Shown: positions 10,414 to 23,672 of the stretch, one piece after another
Layout: every line of letters begins with the position of its first letter
Numbering within the stretch: position 1 is the first letter of the stretch
Position numbers and translations under genes: made by a program
Origin: Orientallactaga sibirica
Taxonomy: Eukaryota > Chordata > Mammalia > Rodentia > Dipodidae
NCBI GenBank assembly: GCA_036365145.1
Contig: JAEOAD010002670.1
Location: forward strand, 1-64,000
DNA: 64,000 nucleotides
Direction: 5' to 3'
Notes under the pieces: generated by a model
The model's input: only the letters and a program-made list of their open reading frames with translations
The model's database searches: none
Told to the model about the DNA's origin: nothing

Positions 10414-13400
10414 GATGTTTTCTGTGTGCAATGTCGGTGTTTACCTTTACAAAAGGAATGGATGTTCTCTGTGTGCAATATAGGTGTTTTCCTTTACATA
10501 AGACATGGATGATCCTTCTGTGCAATGCTGGTGTTGACCGTTACCTAAGGAATGGATGATCCCTCTGTTCAATGCAGGTGTTGATCTTTACCTAAGGAAT
10601 TGATAATCCTTCTATTCAATGCAGGTGTTCACTATTATCTAAGGAAAGGATGATCCCTCCGTTCAATGAAGGTGTTTACATTTACCTATGGAATGGATGA
10701 TCGCTCTGGTCAATGCAGGTGTTTACCTTTACCTAAGGAATGGATGTTCCCTGTGTGCAATGCAGGTTTTTACCTTTACATAAGGAATGGATAATCCCTC
10801 TGGGCCTGGCAGGCGTTGTCCTTTACCTAAGGAATGTATCATCGCTCTGTGCACTTCAGGTATTGAACTTTACCTAAGGAATAGATGATCGCTCTGTTCA
10901 ATGCCAGTGTTTACCGTTATATGAGGAATGGATGATCCCTCTGCAAATGCAGGAGTTTACCTTCATTTAAGGAATGGAGGACCCTCTGTGCAATGGAGGT
11001 GTTGATCTTTACCTAAGGATTACATGATCCCTCTGTTCAATGCAGGTGTTTAGCATTACATAAGGAATGGATGGTCCCTCTGTGCAATGCAGATGTTGAT
11101 CTTTACATAAGGAATAGATGAGCCCTCTGTTCAATGTAGGTGTTTACCTTTATCTAAAGAATTGATGATCCTTCTGTTCAATGCAGAGGTTTACAGTTAC
11201 CTAAGGAATAGATGATCCGACATTGTACTGCAAGTGTTTACTTTACCTAAGGAATAGATGAGTCCTCTTTTCAATGCAGGTGTTTACTTTTACCAAAGCA
11301 ATGCATAACTAAGGAATGGGATGATCCTTCTGTGCAATGCAGGTGTGTACCGTTATCTATGTAATGGATGATCCCTCTGTGCAATGCAGGTGTTTATCCT
11401 TACCTAAGGAATAGATGATCCCTCTGTTCAACCCAGGTGTTTACTGTTATCTAAGGAATAGATGATCCCTCTGTTCAATGCAGGTGTTGATCTTTACCTA
11501 AGGAATAGAGGAGCCCTCTGGCAATTCAGGTGTTTTCATTATTTAAAGAATGGATGATCACTCTGTTAAATAGAGAGGTTTACAGTTACCTAAGGAATGC
11601 ATGATCAGACTTTGCAATGCAGGTGTTTACCCTTACCTAAGGAATGGATGATCCCTCTGGGAAATGAAGGTGTTTACCTTTACCTAAGGAATGGGAAGAT
11701 CCCTCTGGGAAATGCAGGTGTTGATTATTAAGTAAGGAATAGTGGTCCCTCTGAACAATGCCACCATTTACCGATATCTATGGAATGGACGAAACCTCTG
11801 TTCAATGCAGGTGTTTACAGTTATCTAAGAAATGGATGATCCCTATGTGCAATGCAGGTGTTGATCTTTACCTAAGGAATAGATGAGCTCTATTCTCAAT
11901 GCAGGTGTTTTCTGATATCTAAGGAATGGATGACCCCTCTGTTCAATGCAGGTGTTTACAGTTACCTAAGGAATGGATGATCCCTCTGATCACTGCAGGT
12001 GTTTCACATTACCTAAGGAATGGATGATCCCTCGGTGCAATGCAGGTGTTTACCGTTATCTAAAGAATGGATGATCCCTCTGTTCAATGCAGAGGTTTAC
12101 AGTTACCTAAGGAATGGATTACCTGACTTTGCAAAGCAGGTGTTTACCATAACCTAAGGAATAGATGAGCCCTCTTTTCAATTTAGGTGTTTACTGATAC
12201 CTAAGGAAAGGATGATCCCTCTGTGCAATGCACCTGTATAACTTTACCTAAGGAATGGATGATCCCTCCGTGCAATGCAGGAGTTTACCTTTACCTAAGT
12301 AATGGGATGATCCCTCTGTGCAATGCAGGTGTTGATATTTAACTAAGGAATAGATGATCCCTCTTTTCAGTGCATGTGTTTACCGTTTTCTAAGGAATGG
12401 ATGATCCCTCTGTTCAATGCAGGTGTTTACCTTTACATAAGGAATGGATGATAATTCTGTTCAACGCAGGTGTTTACCTCCACCTAAAGAAGGATGATAC
12501 CTCTGTTCAACCCAGGCTTCCACCTTTACTTAAGGAATGGATGATCTCTGTGCAATGCAGGTGTTTACCCTTACCTATGGAATAGATGATCCCTCTGTCC
12601 ATTGCAGGTGTTTACCTTTACCTAGGGAATGGATGAGCCCTGTGTGAATTACAGCTATTTACATTTACCTTAGGAATGGATGATCCTTCTACTCATTGCT
12701 GGTGTTTACTATTACCTAACTAATGGAAGATCCCTCTATTCAATGCAGGTGTTTACCTTTAACAAAGGAATGGATATTCCATTGTGCAATGCAGGTGTAT
12801 AATTTTCCTAATGAATGGGATTATCCCACTGTACAATGCAGTTGTTTACCATTATCTAAGTAATGGTTGATCTCTCTGTTCAATGCAAGTGTTTACAGTT
12901 ACCTAATGAATGGATGATCCCTCTGTGCAATGCAGATGTTTACCTTTACCTTATGAATGGATGATCCCTTTGTGCAATGCAGGTGTTTACCTTCACCTAA
13001 GGATTCGGATGATCGCTCTATGCAATGCAGGTGTTGATCTTTACCTAAGGGATAGATGATCGCTCTGTTCAATGCAGGTGTTTACAGTTACCAAAGGAAT
13101 GGATGATCAGTGTGTGTAATGCAGGTGTTTAAAGTTACCAAAGGAATCGATGATCCCTCTGTGCAATGCAGGTGTTTACATTTACCTAAGGAATGTAAGA
13201 TCTTTCAGTGCAATGCAGGTGTTTACTTTTGCAAAAGGAATGGATGTTCTCTGTGTGCTATGCAGGTGTTTACCTTTACATAAGGAATGAATGATCTCTC
13301 TGGGCCAGACGGGTGTTTACGATGACCTAAGCAATGGGTGATCCCTTTGTTCAATGCAGGTGTTTACCTTTACCTAAGGAAAGGATGAACCCTCTGTGCA

Positions 13401-16400
13401 ATGCAGGTGTTTACCGTTATCTAAGGAATGCCTGACCCCTCTGTTAAATGCAGGTGTTTACAATTATCTAAGGAATGGATGATCACTCTCTGCAATGAAG
13501 GTGATTATCTTTACCTAAGGAAAGGATGATCCCTCTGTCCAAAGCAGGTGTTTTCCGTTATCTAAAGAATGGATCATCCCTCTGTTCAATGCAGAGATTT
13601 ACAGTTACCTAAGGAATGGATGATCCTACTTTGCAATGCAGGTGTTCACTTTTACCTAAGGAATATATGAGCCCTCTATTCAATGCAGGTGTTTACTGAT
13701 ACCTAAGGAATGGATGATCCCTCTGTGCAATGCAGGTGGTTATCTTTACATAAGTAATGGATGATCCCTCTGTCCAATGGAGGTGTTGATATTTAACTAA
13801 GGAAAAGATGATCCCTCTTTTCAATGCAGGTGTTTACCGTTATCTACTGAATGGATGATCCCTCTGTGCAATCCAGGTGTTTACCTTTAAATAAGGATTT
13901 ATATGATCCCTCTGTGCAATGCAGGTGTTGATCTTTACCTAAGGAATATATGATGTCACTGTTCAATGCAGGTGCTTACCCTTATCTAAGTAATGGATGA
14001 TCCCTGTGTTCAATGCAGCTGTTTACATTTACCTAAGGAATGGATGATCCCTCTGTTCAATGCAGTTGTTTATTATTACCTAAGGAATGGAAGATGCCTA
14101 TGTTCAATGCTGGTGTTTACCTTTATCTAAGGAGAGGATGATTCCTCAGTGTAATGGAGGTGTTTATATTTACCTGGTGAATGGAAGATCCCTCTATGCA
14201 ATGCAGGTGTTGTCCTTTTCCTAAGGAATCGATGACCTTATTTGAAATGCAGATGTTGATCTTTACTTAAGGAATCGATGATCCTCTGTGCAATGCAGGT
14301 GTTGATCTTTACCTAAGGAATAGATGATCCCACTCTTAAACGCAGGTGTTTACCTTTACCTAGGGAATTATATAATCCCTCTGTGCAATGCAGATGTTGA
14401 TCTTCACTCAAGGAATAGATGATCCGTCGGTTCAATTCAGGTGCTTACTCTTATCTAAGGAAAGGATGATCTCTCTGTACAATGCAGGTGTTGTCCTTTT
14501 TCTAAGGAATATGATCTCTCTTTGCAATGCAGGTGTTAACATTTACCTAAGGAATAGATTATTCCTCTGTGCAATGCAGGTGTTGATCTTTACTTAAGGA
14601 ATCGATGATCCCTCTGTACAATGCAGGTGTTGTCCTATACCTAAGGAATGGATGATCTCTCTTTGCAATGCAGGTGTTAAACTTTACCTAAGGAATGGAT
14701 GATCACTCTGTGCAATGTAGGTGTTGATCTTTACTTAAGGTATCGATGATCCCTCTGTGCAATGCAGGTGTTGTCCTATACCTAAGGATTGGATGATCCC
14801 TCTTTGCAATGCAGGTGTTGACCTTTGCCTAAGGAATGAATGATCCCCATGTTCAATGCAGGTGTTTATTTTTAATTAAGGAATGGATGATTCCACTGTG
14901 CAATGGAGGTGTTGTCCTATACCTAAGGAATGGATGATCCCTATGTACAATGCAGGTGTTGACCTTTACCTAAGGAATGGATGATCCCTCTGTGCAATGA
15001 ATATGTTGTCATTTACCTAAGGATTATATGACACCTCCTTTCAATGCAGTTATTTACCTTTACCTATGTAATGGATGATCCCTCTGTTCAAAGCAGGTGT
15101 TTACCGTTATCTAAGGAAAGTATGATCCCTCTGTTCAATGAAGTTGTTTACAGTTACCAAAGGAATGGATGATCCTTATGTGCAATGCAGGTGTTTACCT
15201 TACCTAAGGAATGGATGATCCCTCTGTGCAATGCAGGTGTTGATCATTACCTGAGGAATGGATGATCCCTCTGTTCAATGCTTGTGTTTACAGTTATCTA
15301 TGGAATGGATGATACCTCTGTGCAATCAAGGTGTTTACCATTACCTAAGGAATGGATTATCCCTCTGTGAAATGCAGGTGTTTACCTATACCTAAGGAAT
15401 CGATGATCCCTCTGTGCAATGCAGTTGTTGTCCTATACCTAAGTATTGGATGATCCCTCTTTGCAATGCAGGTGTTGACCGTTACATAAGGAGTGGATGA
15501 TCCCCATGTTCAATGCAGGTGTTTATTTTTAATTAAGGAATGGATATCCCACTGTGCAATGGAGGTGTTGTCCTATACCTAAGGAATGGATGATCCCTAT
15601 GTACAATGCAGGTGTTGACCTTTAGCTAAGGAATGGATTATCCCTCTGTGCAATGAATATGTTGACCTTTACCTAAGGAATATATGACACCTCCTTTCAA
15701 TGCAGGTGTTTACCTTTACCTAAGGAATGGATGATCCCTCTGTTCAAAGCAGGTGTTTACCATTGTCTAAGGAAAGTATGATCCCTCTGTTCAATGAAGT
15801 TGTTTACAGTTACCTAAGGAATGGATGATCCCTCTGTGCATTGCAGGTGTTTACTATTAACTATGTAATGGAAGATCTCTCTCTGCAATGCAGGTGTTTA
15901 CCTTACCTAAGGAATGGCTGATCCCTCTGTGAAATGCAGGTGTTGACCATTACCTGAGGAATGGATGAACCCTCTGTTCAATGCTTGTGTTTACAGTTAT
16001 CTATGGAATGTATGATACCTCTGTGCAATCCAGGTGTTTACCATTACCTAAGGAATGGATTATTCCTCTGTGTAATGCAGGTGTTTACCTTTACCTTAGG
16101 AATGGATGATCCCTCTGTGCAATGCAGGTGTTTACCTTTACCTAAGAATTATATGATCCCTTTGTGCAATGTAGGTGTTGATCTTTGCCTAAGGAATAGA
16201 TGATGTCTCTATTCAATGCAGGTGCTTACCCTTATCTAAGGAATGGATGATCCCTCTGTTCAATGCATCTGTTTACAGTTACCTAAGTCATGGATGATCC
16301 ACCTGTGCAATGCAGGTTTTTAGCTTGACCTGAGGAATGGATGATCCGTCTGTGCATTGCAGGTGTTTATATTTGTCTTATGAATGGATGATCTCTCTGG

Positions 16401-19400
16401 GCATTGCAGGTGCTTACTATTACCTAAGTTATGAAAGATCCCACTGTTCAATGCTGGAGTTTACCTTTCCAAAAGGAATGGATGTTCTTTGTGGGCCGTG
16501 CAGGTGTTTACCTTTACCTAAGGAATGGATGATCCCTCTGTTCAGTGCAGGTGTTTCCCCTTTATCTAAGGAATGGATGACATCTCTGATCACTGCAGGT
16601 GTTTACCATTACCTAAGGAAAGGAAGATCCCTATGTGCAATGCAGGTGTTTAATGTTACCTAAGGAATGGATGATCCATATGTTCAATGCAGGTGTCTAC
16701 CTTTACCTAAAGATGGATGATCCCTCTCTTCAAACCAGGTTTCTACATTTATTTATGGAATGGATAATCCTCTGGTGCAATGCAGGTGTATACCCTTACC
16801 TAAGGAATAGACAATCCCTCTGTGCATGGTAGGTGATTACATTTACCTTTGGAATTGATGATCCCTCTGTGCATTGCAGGTGGCTGCTATTACTTAAGGA
16901 ATGGATGTTCCCTGTGTGCAATGCAGGTGTTTACCTTTATATATGTTATGGATGATCCGTCTTTGACAGTCAGGTGTTGACCTTTACCTAATGAATGGAT
17001 GATCACTCTGTTCAACGCAGGTGTTGACCTTTACCTAACGATTTGAAGATCCCTTTGTGCAATGCAGGTGTTGACCTTTACCTAAGGAATGGATGATCCC
17101 TCTGTTCAATGCAGGTGTTTACCGTTATCTACGGAATGGATAATCCCTCTTTGGAAGCCAGGTGCTTACCATTACCTAAGGAATGGATGATCCGTCTGTG
17201 CAATGCAGGTGTTTACCTTTACCTAAGGAATTATATGATCCCTCTGTGCCATGCAAGTGTTGATATTTGCCTAAGGAATAGATGATGTCTCTGTTCAATG
17301 CAGGTGCTTATCCTCATCTAAGGAATGGATGATCCCTCTGTTCAATGCCACTGTTTACAGTTACCTAAGGAATGGATGATCCCTCTGTGAAATGCAGGTT
17401 TTAGCTTGACCTAAGGAATGGATGAACCGTCTATGCATTGAAGGTGTTTATATTTATGTTAGGAATGGATGATCCCTCCGTGCATTGCAGGTGTTTACTA
17501 TTACATAAGGGACTATAGATCCCTCTGTTCAATGCTGGTGTTTACAAATACAAAAGGAATGGATGTTCTCTGTGTGCAATGCAGTTTTTTACCTTTGCAT
17601 AAGAAATGGATGATCCCTCTGGGCCAGGCAGTTTTTGACCTTTACCTAAGGTATGGATGATCCCTCTGTGCAATGCAGGTGTTTATCTTTACCTATGGAA
17701 TAGATGATCCCTCTGTTCCATAAAGTTGTTTACTGTTACCTTAGGAATGGATGATCCCTCTGTTCAATGCAGGTGTTTACAGTTACCTAAGGAATGTATG
17801 ATCCCTCTCTTCAAAGGAGGTATTTCCCGTTATCTTATCAATGGATGATCTCTCTGAACAATGCAGGTGTTTACCATTACCTAAGGTTCTGTCTGTTCAA
17901 TTACTGTTGTTTAACGTTATCTAAGGAATGGAAGATCCCTCTGTGAAATCCAGGTTTTTACCTTTACCTAAGGAATGGTTGATCCTCTGTGCAATGCAGG
18001 TGTTTATCTTTACCTAAGGAATAGATGATCCCTCTGTTCCATAAAGGTGTTTACTGTTACCTTAGGAATGGATGATCCCTCTGTTAAATGCAGGTGTTTA
18101 CAGTTACTTAAGGAATGGATGATCCCTCTCTTCAAAGCAGGGGTTTCCCATTATCTAAGGAATGGATGATCTCTGTGATCACTCCAGTTGTTTACCATTA
18201 CTTAAGGAATGATCCTCCAGTGCAATGCAGGTGTATACCCTTACGTAAGGAATAGACAATCCCTCTGTACATGGTAGTTGTTTACATTGACCTTCAGAAT
18301 TTATGATCCCTCTGTGCATTGCAGGTGTTTACTATTACCTAAGGAATGGATGTTCCCTGTGTGCAATGCAGGTGTTTAACTTTACATAAGGTATGTATGA
18401 TCCCTCTGGGCCATGCAGGTTTTGAACTATACCTAAGGAATGGATGTTCCCTCTGTGCAATGCAGGTGTTCACCTCGTACCTAAGGAATGGACGATCCCT
18501 CTGTGCAAGGCAGGTGTTGACCTTTACCTAAGGAATGGATGATACCTCTGTTCAATGCAGGTGTTGATCATTCCTTAAGGAATGTAAGATCCTTCTGTGC
18601 AATGCAGGTGATGTCCTATACCTAATGAATGAATGATCCCTCTGTACAATGCAGGGGTTGACCTTTACCTAAGGAATGGATGATCCCTCTGTGCAATGAA
18701 GGTGTTTACAGTTACCTAAGGAATGGATGATCCTTCTGTGCAATTCAGGTGTTTACCCTTACCTAAGGAATGGATGATCCCTCTGTGCATTGGAGGTGTT
18801 TACTATTACCTATGGAATGGAAGATCGCTCTGTTCAATGCAGGTGTTCACCTTTACCTAAGGAATAGATGATCAGTCTGTAATGGATGTTCCCTGTGTTC
18901 AGTGCAGGTGTTTAACTTCACATAAGTAATGGTGATCCCTCTGGGCAAGGTCGGTGTTGACCTTTACCTAAGGAATGGATGATCGTTCTGTGCATTGTAG
19001 GTGTTTACATTTACATTAGGAATGGATGATCCCTCTGTGAGTTGCACGTGTTTACTATTACCTAAGGAATGTAAGATCCCTTTGTTCAATGCAGGTGTTT
19101 ACCTTTACCAAAGGATCAGTTGTTTACTGTGTGCAATGCAGGGGTTTACATTTACATAAGGAAGGGATGATCCCTCTTGTACAGGCACTTGTTGACCTTT
19201 ACCTAAGGAATGAATGACACAACTGTTCAATGCAGGTGTTGAAATTACCTAAGGATTGGATGATCACTCTGTGCAATGCAGGTGTTCACCTTTACATAAG
19301 GAATATATTATCCCTCTGTGCAAGGCAGGTGTTTACATTTACCTAAGGAATGGATGATCCCTCTGTTCAATGCAGGTGTTTACCCATATGTAAGGAAAAA

Positions 19401-21734
19401 ATGATAGCTCTGTTAAATGCAGGTTTTTAGCTTTACCTAAGGAATGGGTGATCCCTCTGTGCATTGTAAGCGTTTATAATTGTCTTATGAATGGATAATC
19501 TCTCTGTGCATTGCAGGTGTTTACTGTTACCTAAGGAATGAAAGATCCCTCGGTTGAATGCAGGTGTTTACCTTTACAAAAGGAATGGATGTTCTCTGTG
19601 TGCAATGCACGTGTTTAACTTTACATAAGGAATGGGTGATCCCTCTGGTCCAGGCAGGTGTTGACCTTTACCTAAGGAGTGTATGATCCCTCTGTGCAAT
19701 GTAGGTGTTGACCATTACCTAAGGAATGGATCATCCCTCTGTTCAATTCAGGTGTTTACCGTTATCTACGGAATGGATGTTACCTCTGTGCAATCCAGCT
19801 ATTTACAATTACCTAAGGAATGGATGATCCCTCTGTGCAATGCAGGTGTTTACATTTACCTAAGGAATTATATGATCCCTCTGTGCAATGCAGGTGTTGT
19901 TCTTTGCCTAAGGAATAGATGATGTCTCTGTTCAATGCAGGTGCTTATCCTTATCTAAGGAATGGATGATCCCTCTGTTTAATGCAGCTGTTTACTGTTA
20001 CCTAAGGAATGTTTGATCCCTCTGTGCAATGCAGGTTTTTAGCTTGACCTAAGGAATGGATGATCCGTCTGTGCATTGCAGGTGTTTATAGATGTCTTAG
20101 GAATGGATGATCACTCTGGGCATTGCAGGTGGTTACTATTACATGAGGAATTAAAGATCCCTCTGTTCAATGCTGGTGTTTACGTTTATAAAAGGAATGG
20201 ATGTTCTCTCTGTGCAATGTAGGTTTTTACCTTTACATAAGGAATGGATGATCCCTCTGTGAAATGCAGGTGTTCTTCTTTAACTGATGAATAAGTGAGC
20301 CCTCTTTTCAATGCAGGTGTTTACTGACATCTAAGGAATGGATGATCCCTCTGTACAATACAGGTGTTTATCTTTACCTAAGTAAAGGGTGATCCCTCTG
20401 TGCAATGCAGGTGTTTACAGTTATCTAAGGAATGGATGACCCCTCTGTTCATTGCATGTGTTTACAGTTTCCTAAGGAATGGAAGATCTCTCTGTGCAAT
20501 GCAGGTGTTTATCTTTACCTAAGTAAAGGATGATCCCTCTGCGTAATGCAGGTATTTACCGTTATCTAAGTAATGCATGACCCCTCTGTTAAATACGGGT
20601 GTTTACAGTTACCTAAGGAATGGATGATCCCTCTGTTCAATGAAGGTGATTATCTTTACCTAAGGAAAGGATGATCACTCTGTTCCAAGCAGGTGTTTTC
20701 CGTTATCTAAAGAATGGATGATCCCTCTGTTCAATGCAGAGGTTTACAGTCACCTAAGGAATGGATGATCCGACATTGCTATTCAGATGTTCACTTTTAC
20801 CTAAGGAATAGATGAACCCTCTTTTCAATGCAGGTGTTTACTGATACCTAAGGAATGGATGATCCCTCTGTGCAATGCAGGTGTTTATCGTTACCTAAGG
20901 AATTGATGATACCTCTGTCTAATGCAGGTGTTGATATTTAACTAAGGAATAGATGATACCTCTGTTCAATGCAGGTGTGTACCGTTATCTAAGGAATGGA
21001 TGATGCCTCTGTGCAATGCAGGTGTTTGATCTCACCTATGGAATGGATGATCCCTCTGTGCATTGCAGATGTTTACCTTTACCTAAGGAATGGATGATCC
21101 CTGTGTGAATTGCAGGTGTTTACTTTTACCTTAGGAATGGATGATCCTTCTGTGCATTGCTGGTGTTTCTATTACCTAATGAATGGGAGATCCCTCTGTT
21201 CAATGCAGGTGTTTACCTTTACCAAAAGAATGGATGTTCCCTGTGTGCAATGCAGGTGTATAACTTTACCTAAGGAATGGGATGATCCCTCTGTGCAATG
21301 CAGGTCTTTACCGTTATCTAAGATATGGATGATCCCTCTGGTCAATGCAGGTGTTTACAATAACGTAAGGAATGGATGATCCCTCCGTGCAATGCAGGTG
21401 TTTATCTTTACTTAAGGAATGGATGATTCCTCTGTTCAATGCAGGTGTTCTTCTTTAACTAATGAATAAATGAACCCACTTTTCAATGCAGGTGTTTACT
21501 GACATCTATGGAATGGATGACCCTTCTGTTAAATGAAGGTGTTTACACTTACCTAAGGAATGGATGAACCCTCTGTGCAATGCAGGTGTTTACCTTTACC
21601 TAAGGAATGGATGATCCCTCTGTGCAATGCAGGTGTTTACATTTACCTAAGGAATATATGATCCCTATGGGCAATGCAGGTGGTGATCTTTCCCTAAGGA
21701 ATGGATGATCCCTCTGTCCAATGCATGTGTTAAC
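10414..21734 (+). repeat. 47-bp tandem satellite array, segment 2
   Basis: The same 47-bp unit resumes at the GATGT duplication and continues for about 240 copies up to the L1. Frequent subtypes here have GAGCCCTCTTTTCAATGC, and GAGGTTTACAGTTACC followed by a unit with GACTTTGC (for example 12080-12140, 13580-13640). A block at about 14740-15400 recurs at about 15397-16100. I see no gene or RNA in this stretch; the ORFs are period artefacts. Confidence 0.97.
14740..16100 (+). repeat. Local block duplication, ~14-15 satellite units
   Basis: A run of subtype units starting near 14740 is repeated starting near 15397. The rare string GGTGTTTATTTTTAATTAAG occurs at 14861 and again at 15518, a shift of 657 bp (about 14 x 47). 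Further right, the marker CTTGTGTTTACAGTTATC occurs at 15281 and 15984, a shift of 703 bp. One extra unit (near 15840-15885) therefore sits in the second copy. Confidence 0.8.
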
Positions 21735-21738
21735 TGCA

Positions 21739-23331
21739 AAGGACAAAGAGAGAGAAAAAGAAATAACTAACATCGTCCCATTTTCAATTGCAACAAAGAA
21801 AATAAAATACCTTGTAATAACATTAACTAAGGAAGTGAAAGAGCTATACAATGAAAACATAAAATCTCTCAAAAAAGAAATTGAGGAGGTCCTACAAAAA
21901 TGGAAAGACCTCCCATGCTCCTGGATTGGTGGAATTAACATTGTGAAAATGGCAATTTTACCAAAAGCACTTTATAGATTCAATGCAATGCCGATAAAAA
22001 TCCCAACTTCCTTCTTCAGTGAGATAGAAAAATGTATCTCAAAATTCATATGGAAAGGCAGAAGGCCTCGGATATCCAAGCTCATCCTCAGCAAAAGAAA
22101 CACCTCTGGATGCATCACCATACCTGATCTAAAATTATACTACAAAGCCATTGTAATAAAAACAACCTGGTACTGGCACAAAAACAGGAATATAGACCAA
22201 TGGAACAGAATTGAAGACCCAGACTTTGGGTCAGGAAACTACAGCTACTTCATATTTGACAAAGGCCCTAGCAATGTAGAATGGAAAAAGGACAGCATCT
22301 TCAACAAATGGTGCTGGACAAACTGGACAACCATATGTAGGAAAATGAAACTCGACCCACACATCTCTCCATGCACAAAAATTAAGTCCAAATGGATAAA
22401 AGACCTTAATATAAAACCAGAAACTCTGCTCCTACTGGAAGAAAAAATAGGAGGAACCTTCCATGATATAGGAGTGGGAAAAGATTTCCTGAACAAAACC
22501 TCAGCAGCTCAGGAAATTAAACAATCACTCAACCATTGGGATCTCATGAAGCTGAAAAGCTTTTTCACTGACAAAAATATAATAACCAAAGCCAGCAGAA
22601 TACCCACAGAATGGGAGAAAATTTTCACCAGCTATACAACTGACAAAGGCCTAATTTCTAGAATCTACAAAGAACTACATAACCTAAACAATAAATCACC
22701 AAACAACCCACTCACAAAGTGGGGCAGAGAACTGCACAGGGAGTTGTCAGAGGAAGAAATACAAATAGCAAACACACATTTAAGAAAATTTTCAACATCC
22801 CTAATCATCAGGGAAATGCAAATTAAAACAATTATGAGATTCCACTCTACCCCAGTAAGGATGGCTAACATTAAAAAAAAACAATGAAAACAAATGCTGG
22901 CGAGGCTGTGGAGAAATAGGAACAAGTCTTCACTGTTGGTGGGAATGTAAAATGGTTCAACCACTATGGACAGCTATATGGAAACTATTGACAAGGATGA
23001 CCATAGACTTACCAATGGATCCAGTTATTCACTTATTGGGCATTTACCCTAAAGGCCCCAAGCCTCAGATCAGAAACATTTGCTCAACCATGTTTATAGC
23101 TGCTCAATTCATAATAGCAAAGAGCTGGAATCAACCCAGGTGTCCATCAGTAGATGAATGGATAACAAAGATGTGGTATATCTATACTATGGAATTCTAC
23201 GTAGCAGTAAGGAAAGATGAAATAAGGAAATTTGAAAAAAATGGTCAAACATGGAACAGATCATCCTCAGTGAGCTCACCCAAGCACAAAAAGATAATTG
23301 TCGCATGGTCTCATTTATCTGTCGCCCCTAA
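21739..23331 (+). pseudogene. L1 ORF2 protein, C-terminal fragment with two frameshifts
   Basis: Encodes the region of L1 ORF2p after the RT catalytic core: the block around [20 protein letters not shown], the [13 protein letters not shown] block, and the Cys-rich CWRGCGEIGTSLHCWWEC near 22891-22945. ORF2p normally supplies endonuclease and reverse transcriptase; both catalytic domains are absent here. The frame is broken by one extra A in the A9 run at 22873-22881. It is broken again, in the compensating direction, between about 23230 and 23262, probably at the A7 run. After the second shift the frame reads ILSELTQAQKDN and ends at the expected TAA. No other stop lies between the breaks, so decay is light. 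Confidence 0.9.
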
Positions 23332-23390
23332 CAGGATTTCACATGACATGTGGCCAAACCTAATAAACACTATGAGGACGAGACAAGAAG

Positions 23391-23456
23391 GAGGGTGGGA
23401 TGGAGGGAGGGTAATGGTGGGAGGGAATCAGAGGGAGGGAGGGAGGACAAGGGGAG
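23391..23456 (+). other. G-rich polypurine tract, G-quadruplex candidate
   Basis: More than eight runs of three or more G, separated by one to several bases (GGGTGGGATGGAGGGAGGG and onward), on the same strand as the L1 transcript. The pattern satisfies the usual G3+N1-7 quadruplex rule several times over. Formation has not been shown here. Confidence 0.75.
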
Positions 23457-23611
23457 ATACAAATTGGGACCCAAAAGGGAAAAATATTACAAAACCCTTT
23501 ACTCTGAACAACAGGCTAAAACAGTGATCCTTCAGCAGGCCTACAGAGGGAATACTCGAACCACAGGAACCTGGAGAGAACATGATGAAGGCCAACTTTA
23601 ATCTTGTCCTG

Positions 23612-23672
23612 CTTCTCTTTCTCTTCTCTCTCTCTCCCTCCCTCTCTCTCTCTCTCTCTCCCTCTCCTCTCT
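23612..23672 (+). repeat. CT-rich simple repeat within L1 3' UTR
   Basis: An almost uninterrupted pyrimidine tract, mostly (CT)n with CCCT interruptions, downstream of the G-rich tract. Confidence 0.9.

Noticed and set aside
21600..21941. Minus-strand 113-codon ORF across the satellite/L1 boundary
   Set aside because: Antisense shadow of L1 ORF2 joined by chance to a satellite frame.
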